From Actinomycetota bacterium (GTDB lineage Bacteria; Actinomycetota; Acidimicrobiia; Acidimicrobiales; Microtrichaceae): DNA of 17,992 nucleotides. Below the pieces are notes generated by a model. The model saw only the letters and a list, made by a program, of their open reading frames with translations. It was not told the origin of the DNA and ran no database searches. Shown here one piece after another: positions 14,400 to 17,992 of this stretch (position 1 is the first letter of the stretch; every line of letters starts with the position of its first letter). The position numbers and the translations under genes were made by a program. The DNA lies in assembly GCA_005777415.1 (NCBI GenBank), contig SXMI01000329.1:1-17992 (forward strand), read 5' to 3'.

Positions 14400-14421
14400 C
14401 GAGTCACACGCGTGTGATTCG
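14400..14421. promoter_or_regulatory. 22-bp near-perfect palindrome, candidate operator between scpA and trpS
   Basis: The core TCACACGCGTGTGA (14404-14417) is a perfect 14-bp palindrome. The symmetry continues outward to 14400 and 14421 with a single mismatched pair (14403/14418). It lies in the 89-bp gap between the divergent scpA and trpS starts, over the expected -35 of scpA and just upstream of that of trpS, which is where a dimeric repressor or activator would bind. The regulator is not identified. Confidence 0.55.
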
Positions 14422-14444
14422 CGTGTCGACCCCCTCCCCACGGG

Positions 14445-14450
14445 TAGCGT
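14445..14450 (+). promoter_or_regulatory. putative -10 box for trpS
   Basis: TAGCGT, 8 nt before the trpS GTG at 14459, with no ribosome site between. Spacing is one or two nt longer than the best leaderless cases here, so the transcript may start one or two bases before the GTG. Confidence 0.45.
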
Positions 14451-14458
14451 CATCGTCC

Positions 14459-15442
14459 GTGCCCCGCGTCTTCTCAGGGATCCAACCCACCGGCGAGCTC
14501 CACCTGGGCAACCTGTTGGGCGCGGTCACCAACTGGGTCGAGGACCAGCACCGGGCCGACAGCTTCTACTGCGTCGTCGACCTCCACGCCCTCACCGTCC
14601 CGGGACCGCCCGGCGCCCTGGAGGCGCAGACCCTCGGACTCGCCACCGCGCTCCTCGCCTGTGGCCTCGACCCCCGGGTCTGCACGCTGTTCGTCCAGAG
14701 CCACGTCCCCGAGCACACCGCGCTCGGTTGGATCGTGCAGTGCACCACCTCGTTCGGCGAGCTCCGGCGCATGACGCAGTTCAAGGACAAGTCCGAGCGC
14801 CAGGACTTCATCTCGGCCGGTCTCTTCACCTACCCGACCTTGCAGGCCGCCGACATCCTCCTCTACGACACCGACGAGGTCCCCGTCGGCGAGGACCAGC
14901 GTCAGCACATCGAGCTGACCCGCGACGTCGCCGAGCGGTTCAACGCCCGCTACGGGGACACCTTCGTGCTCCCGGCTGCGACCATCCCCCGGGCCGGGGC
15001 CCGGGTCATGGACCTCCAGGAACCGGATCGCAAGATGTCCAAGTCCACGTCGAGCGACGCCGGCATCGTGTTGCTCCACGACGACGCCGACACCGTCGTG
15101 CGCAAGTTCAAGCGGGCGGTGACGGACTCCGACGGCGAGGTCCGTTTCGATCCGGCCGAGAAGCCGGGTGTCAGCAACCTCCTGTCGATCCTCGGTGCGG
15201 CCACATCACAGAATCCGGCCGACCTGGCGGACGAGTTCGACCAGTACGGACCCCTGAAGGCCGCAGCGGCGGACGCCGTCATCGAACTCCTCACCCCGAT
15301 CCAGGAACGGCTCGCCGAGCTCCGCGCCGATCCGGGAGCCGTCCGCTCGGCGCTGGGTGCGGGAGCCGACAAGGCCCGTGGTGTCGCCGCCGAGGTGCTC
15401 GCCCGGGCCGAAGGGAACCTCGGGCTGCTCCCACGCGGTTGA
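14459..15442 (+). CDS. trpS: tryptophanyl-tRNA synthetase
   Basis: 327 residues, typical of bacterial TrpRS, a class I synthetase that charges tRNA-Trp. The HIGH-type motif is HLGN at 15-18 within SGIQPTGELHLGN, and KMSKS is intact at 192-196. GEDQ at 144-147 and the ILLYDTDEVPVGEDQ segment belong to the tryptophan/ATP pocket. GTG at 14459 begins the protein MPRVFSGIQPTGE as expected; open frame continues back to 14414 but that would run across the promoter and the palindrome. It is single, divergent from scpA and convergent with the HD gene (16-nt gap). Its position between xerD and scpA, where related genomes often carry a parA, is unusual. Confidence 0.96.
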   Translation: MPRVFSGIQPTGELHLGNLLGAVTNWVEDQHRADSFYCVVDLHALTVPGPPGALEAQTLGLATALLACGLDPRVCTLFVQSHVPEHTALGWIVQCTTSFGELRRMTQFKDKSERQDFISAGLFTYPTLQAADILLYDTDEVPVGEDQRQHIELTRDVAERFNARYGDTFVLPAATIPRAGARVMDLQEPDRKMSKSTSSDAGIVLLHDDADTVVRKFKRAVTDSDGEVRFDPAEKPGVSNLLSILGAATSQNPADLADEFDQYGPLKAAAADAVIELLTPIQERLAELRADPGAVRSALGAGADKARGVAAEVLARAEGNLGLLPRG

Positions 15443-15458
15443 GCTCCAGCCGCTCCGG

Positions 15459-15992
15459 TCAGGCGGCGTCATCGGCGGACGCGAGCAGGCGCCCCGCATC
15501 GGCGGGGACCGACCACGCAGCCGGCGGACGGTGGTGCTCCTCGGCCCAGGCGACGACCCGCGGATCGCTGCCGGCATCGCGGAGGAGCGCCGATCCCAGT
15601 GCCGGGTAGCGCGTGTACTCGGCCACTCGCCCCAGCCGGGAGGACGGGCCGACCACACCCCGGAGCACCGGCCCCGCACCGACCCACGCCGTCACCGTGC
15701 CCAGGGCCCGGCCGGTCCGGCCGAGTGGGACGCAGGACTTCCCGACGTCGTGGAGGAGTGCGGCCCGGATGATCCACGGGTCGTCGGACGGTCCGTCCAG
15801 GTCACTACGACCCTCCTCGACGATGCGCGCGACCCGCACGGAGTGCGCCTGATCGGCCGGCGACATGGCCGAGAACAGCGGACGCTCCTCGGGGCGGAGC
15901 TGCGAGACCGCCCACATCAGATCGCCCTGGTCCACCGACTCGTCCCCGGCCCGCAGGAACCGCACCACCCGGTGCAGCGGCTGCAGCCTCAC
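15459..15992 (-). CDS. HD-domain protein (putative phosphohydrolase)
   Basis: 177 residues from the GTG chosen here. The HD metal-binding pattern is visible: His50 in AHSVRVA, His81-Asp82 in ALLHDVGKS with Lys85, a downstream EEHH (151-154) and an aspartate in ASADDA at the very C-terminus (173-174). Such domains hydrolyse phosphomonoesters or phosphodiesters, often of nucleotides, in the cytoplasm; no extra sensor or synthetase domain is present, so the substrate is unknown. GTG at 15992 is preceded by GGAG at 8 nt; GTG at 16022 adds ten residues and is the alternative. It lies 57 nt after xerD on the same strand, separated by a hairpin, and converges on trpS. Confidence 0.82.
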   Translation of the reverse strand: MRLQPLHRVVRFLRAGDESVDQGDLMWAVSQLRPEERPLFSAMSPADQAHSVRVARIVEEGRSDLDGPSDDPWIIRAALLHDVGKSCVPLGRTGRALGTVTAWVGAGPVLRGVVGPSSRLGRVAEYTRYPALGSALLRDAGSDPRVVAWAEEHHRPPAAWSVPADAGRLLASADDAA

Positions 15993-16029
15993 GACGTCGT
16001 CTCCACGCCCACACCTGAGCACAGGCCCA

Positions 16030-16051
16030 GAGCTCCGGCCACTCGGAGCTC
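16030..16051 (-). terminator. 8-bp hairpin at the xerD stop codon
   Basis: On the minus strand GAGCTCCG, 6-nt loop, CGGAGCTC, starting inside the xerD TGA. The stem is perfect but no T-run follows. It may be a U-less terminator for the pyrG-nudix-xerD transcript or an mRNA 3'-end stabiliser; the HD gene downstream could then need its own promoter, which I could not find in the remaining gap. Confidence 0.4.
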
Positions 16052-17102
16052 AACCGGGACGGACGGCCCGGGCCCGGGGGTGGGCGGCCCGGAAGGCGGC
16101 GACGAGTCGTTCATTGGCGACCTTGGTGTACAGCTGGGTCGTGCTGATCGACGCGTGGCCGAGCAGCTCCTGCACCGTCCGCAGGTCGGCGCCCCCGTCG
16201 AGCAGGTGGGTCGCACAGGAGTGCCGCAGGACGTGGGGGCTCAGCGACGACGCGTCCAGGCCGGCTGCGATCCCCCACCGGCGGATGATCTCCCACGCCG
16301 CCTGACGGGACAACCGGGCGCCGCGGGCGCCGAGCAGGACGGCGTCCTCGGCGTCACGACCGAGCGGTCGTCGCCGCAGGGTCGCGGCCACGAACTCGGG
16401 TCGCCCATCGTCGAGGTACGCCGCGAGTGCCTCGAGGGTCGGCCGCACGAGGGGCACCACCCGTTCCCGGCTCCGCTTGCCCAGCACCCGGAGCGTTCCG
16501 GCGTCGGGGTCCAGATCGCCGAACCCGATCCCGCACGCCTCCGAGACCCGGATCCCCGTCCCGTACAGCAGTTCGAGCAGGGCGGCGTCGCGGAGCCGCA
16601 CCGCCCACTCCGGCACGGCGGACGACGCCGCGGCCCCGTCCCCCCCTCCGGCCGATTCCGTCGGGTCCACGGCCCCGTCCACCGACCCGGCCGGAGCGAC
16701 GGCGTCGAGGAGGGCGAACACGTCCTCCACCGCCAGCGCCCGGGGCAGCGAGGCAGGACGCCGTGGCGCCTCGAGGTCCGTGGTGGGATCGACCGGGAGG
16801 ATGCCCTCGGCCGCCAGGTACCGGTGCATCGAGCGCACGGCGACCAGGGTGCGGGCCTGGCTCGACGTGGCCAGCCCCTCGTCGCGCAACGACGCCGCAA
16901 AGGCCTCCACGTCGTCCGCTCCGGCCCGTCCGAGAGCGCGCGGCACGCCGTTCAGGAATGCGATGTACCGACGGAGGTCCCGGCGGTAGGCCTGCAGCGT
17001 GAGCGGCGAGCGACCCCGTTCCACCGCCAGGTGCGTGAGGAACGACTCCGCCTCGATGGGCAGGTCCGCTGCGCCCTCCACGGTGGTACCCCCGACGGTC
17101 AC
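16050..17102 (-). CDS. xerD: site-specific tyrosine recombinase XerD
   Basis: 350 residues, longer than the usual 300 or so. XerC/XerD enzymes resolve chromosome dimers at dif. The N-terminal SAM-like DNA-binding domain covers about 15-115 (FLTHLAVERGRSPLTLQAYRRDL in part, VAVRSMHRYLAAEGIL). All catalytic residues are present: Arg185 (GIRVSE), Lys209 (LGKRSRER), His290 and Arg293 (SPHVLRHSCATHLLDGGADL), His316 (LLGHASISTTQ) and nucleophile Tyr325 (QLYT). A Gly/Ala/Asp-rich insertion at about 137-165 precedes the first catalytic helix. The position after pyrG-nudix and close to scpAB supports XerD rather than a phage integrase. The GTG start overlaps the nudix stop as GTGA. Confidence 0.93.
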   Translation of the reverse strand: MTVGGTTVEGAADLPIEAESFLTHLAVERGRSPLTLQAYRRDLRRYIAFLNGVPRALGRAGADDVEAFAASLRDEGLATSSQARTLVAVRSMHRYLAAEGILPVDPTTDLEAPRRPASLPRALAVEDVFALLDAVAPAGSVDGAVDPTESAGGGDGAAASSAVPEWAVRLRDAALLELLYGTGIRVSEACGIGFGDLDPDAGTLRVLGKRSRERVVPLVRPTLEALAAYLDDGRPEFVAATLRRRPLGRDAEDAVLLGARGARLSRQAAWEIIRRWGIAAGLDASSLSPHVLRHSCATHLLDGGADLRTVQELLGHASISTTQLYTKVANERLVAAFRAAHPRARAVRPG

Positions 17103-17686
17103 GACCCGTCGGCCGACACCGTCCGGTCCCGGGCCAGGAGCAGGCCGATGACGGTCTTGGCGTCGGTCACCACCCCGTCCTCGACCAACTGGACCGCATC
17201 CTCGAGTGGGAGGTGGAGGACCTCGAGGTAGCGCTCCTCGATACCGTCGTGCGCCGTGGGTGCTGGCGACAGATCGGTCGCCAGGTACACCGCACAGGCC
17301 TCGTCGCAGAAGCCGACCGAGTTGTGGAAGGTCGTCAGCAGTTTGAGCGACCCGGCCGACAGCCCCACCTCTTCGACGAGCTCGCGGCCTGCCGTCACCT
17401 CGGGCGGCTCGCCGGCGACGTCCCGCTTGCCCGCCGGGATCTCGATCACCAGCCGATCGAGGGCGGCGCGGAACTGCTGGACCAGCGTCACGTGACCACG
17501 TTCGTCGAGGGGCACCACGGCAACGGCCCCGGGATGCCGCACGATGTCACGCTTGAAGGCGGTCCCGTCCGGGGCGGCGAAGGAACCCTCGACCAGACGG
17601 ATCACTGCGCCCTCGTGGAGCGTCCGCTCACCGACCTGCCGGAATCCCCCGTCCCCGCCCGAGGGGCCGCGATGGATCGGGCTCAC
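17099..17686 (-). CDS. NUDIX hydrolase, ADP-ribose pyrophosphatase type
   Basis: 195 residues. It should cleave ADP-ribose or a related nucleoside diphosphate sugar to AMP and a phosphosugar. The NUDIX box runs from about 86 to 109: GKRDVAGEPPEVTAGRELVEEVGL, seen here as G-x6-E-x7-REL-x-EEVGL, with one extra residue in the first spacing as in many ADPRase-like members. VVPLDERGHVTLVQQFR and IEIPAGK before it, and FHNSVGFCDEACAVYLATDL after it, are typical of the ADPRase subgroup. It lies between pyrG and xerD as in other actinobacteria and overlaps both by 4 nt (GTGA). Confidence 0.93.
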   Translation of the reverse strand: MSPIHRGPSGGDGGFRQVGERTLHEGAVIRLVEGSFAAPDGTAFKRDIVRHPGAVAVVPLDERGHVTLVQQFRAALDRLVIEIPAGKRDVAGEPPEVTAGRELVEEVGLSAGSLKLLTTFHNSVGFCDEACAVYLATDLSPAPTAHDGIEERYLEVLHLPLEDAVQLVEDGVVTDAKTVIGLLLARDRTVSADGS

Positions 17687-17992
17687 CTGCCACCGTCGGC
17701 CGGATCCAGGCTCGCAGCTCCGCCCAGATCGGCCACCAACTCGATCAGCTGCGGATGGCGGCCCTCGGCACGCTCCCGTGCCGCACCGACGAACGCCTCG
17801 AACATCGGCGCCGGTCGGGTCGGGCGGCTCTTGAACTCGGGGTGAGCCTGGGTCGCTGCCCAGAACGGATGACCGTCCAACTCGATGAACTCGACCAGCC
17901 GGCCGTCGGGCGAGGTGCCCGAGAAGCGGAACGCGGACCCGTCGAAACGGCGGCGGTAGGCCGGGTTGAACTCGTAGCGGTGCCGGTGCCGC
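17683..17992 (-). CDS. pyrG: CTP synthase, C-terminal part (runs off the window)
   Basis: The last 102 residues of PyrG, which makes CTP from UTP and glutamine. The readable part begins RHRHRYEFNPAYR, the conserved segment near the end of the glutamine amidotransferase domain, and continues FSGTSPDGRLVEFIELDGHPFWAATQAHPEF, in which the HPE holds the His-Glu pair of the class I amidotransferase triad (the Cys is outside the window). A short acidic and Ala-rich tail follows. The gene enters from beyond 17992 with one leading base out of frame. It heads the pyrG-nudix-xerD run and its stop overlaps the nudix GTG. Confidence 0.95.
   Translation of the reverse strand, partial: RHRHRYEFNPAYRRRFDGSAFRFSGTSPDGRLVEFIELDGHPFWAATQAHPEFKSRPTRPAPMFEAFVGAARERAEGRHPQLIELVADLGGAASLDPADGGR

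Noticed and set aside
14370..14453. N-terminal extension of ScpA by 28 residues
   Set aside because: It would run through the -10 box and the palindrome and has no family similarity; ScpA normally starts at the YEV segment.
16050..17102. The tyrosine recombinase as a phage or island integrase
   Set aside because: It is in the conserved pyrG-nudix-xerD position, translationally coupled to the nudix gene, with no tRNA attachment site or mobile genes nearby.
15357..17231. A 624-codon plus-strand open frame across the HD and xerD genes
   Set aside because: Antisense to two genes with intact catalytic motifs; low-complexity translation.

Overview
The window is a dense, G+C-rich stretch of bacterial chromosome with core housekeeping genes, almost no intergenic space, and GTG start codons on nearly every gene. 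Gene content and order (pyrG, a NUDIX ADP-ribose pyrophosphatase, xerD, then scpA, scpB, rluB, cmk and der) match the conserved pyrG-to-der neighbourhood of Actinomycetota. The chorismate/aromatic genes between rluB and cmk, and a DUF512 radical-SAM-like gene beside der, suggest a deep-branching lineage such as Acidimicrobiia; that placement is inference.

Layout, left to right. Positions 1 to about 99 hold a roughly 50% G+C segment that reads on the + strand as part of a PheT N-terminus and looks foreign to the rest, most likely a chimeric or contig-edge join. From 127 to 5415, all on the minus strand, lie (in transcription order) a DUF512 protein, der, an FKBP lipoprotein, an acyl-CoA carboxylase beta subunit and a small zinc-ribbon membrane protein. 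From 5520 to 7830, on the plus strand, are a secreted alpha/beta hydrolase lipoprotein and ispH. From 7843 to 14369, on the minus strand, is an eight-gene run: scpA, scpB, rluB, aroH, tyrA, aroA, cmk and plsC. trpS follows on the plus strand (14459-15442). The right end, minus strand, carries the 3' end of pyrG, then nudix, xerD and an HD-domain gene that converges on trpS.

Functionally, scpA/scpB and xerD serve chromosome condensation and dimer resolution; rluB and der serve ribosome maturation; aroH, tyrA and aroA serve the shikimate and tyrosine/phenylalanine branch; cmk and pyrG serve CTP and dCTP supply; plsC and the carboxylase subunit serve lipid metabolism; ispH serves isoprenoids; trpS charges tRNA-Trp.

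The most useful sequence-level signals are: a consistent promoter geometry (TANNNT about 6-8 nt before a GTG) at several operon heads, implying leaderless mRNAs; seven junctions with identical 4-nt GTGA stop/start overlaps; a 22-bp near-perfect palindrome in the scpA/trpS divergent promoter region; two short coding tandem repeats at both ends of scpB; and the foreign PheT fragment at the left edge. I saw no phage, transposon, CRISPR, toxin-antitoxin or defence system, and no rRNA or tRNA gene.
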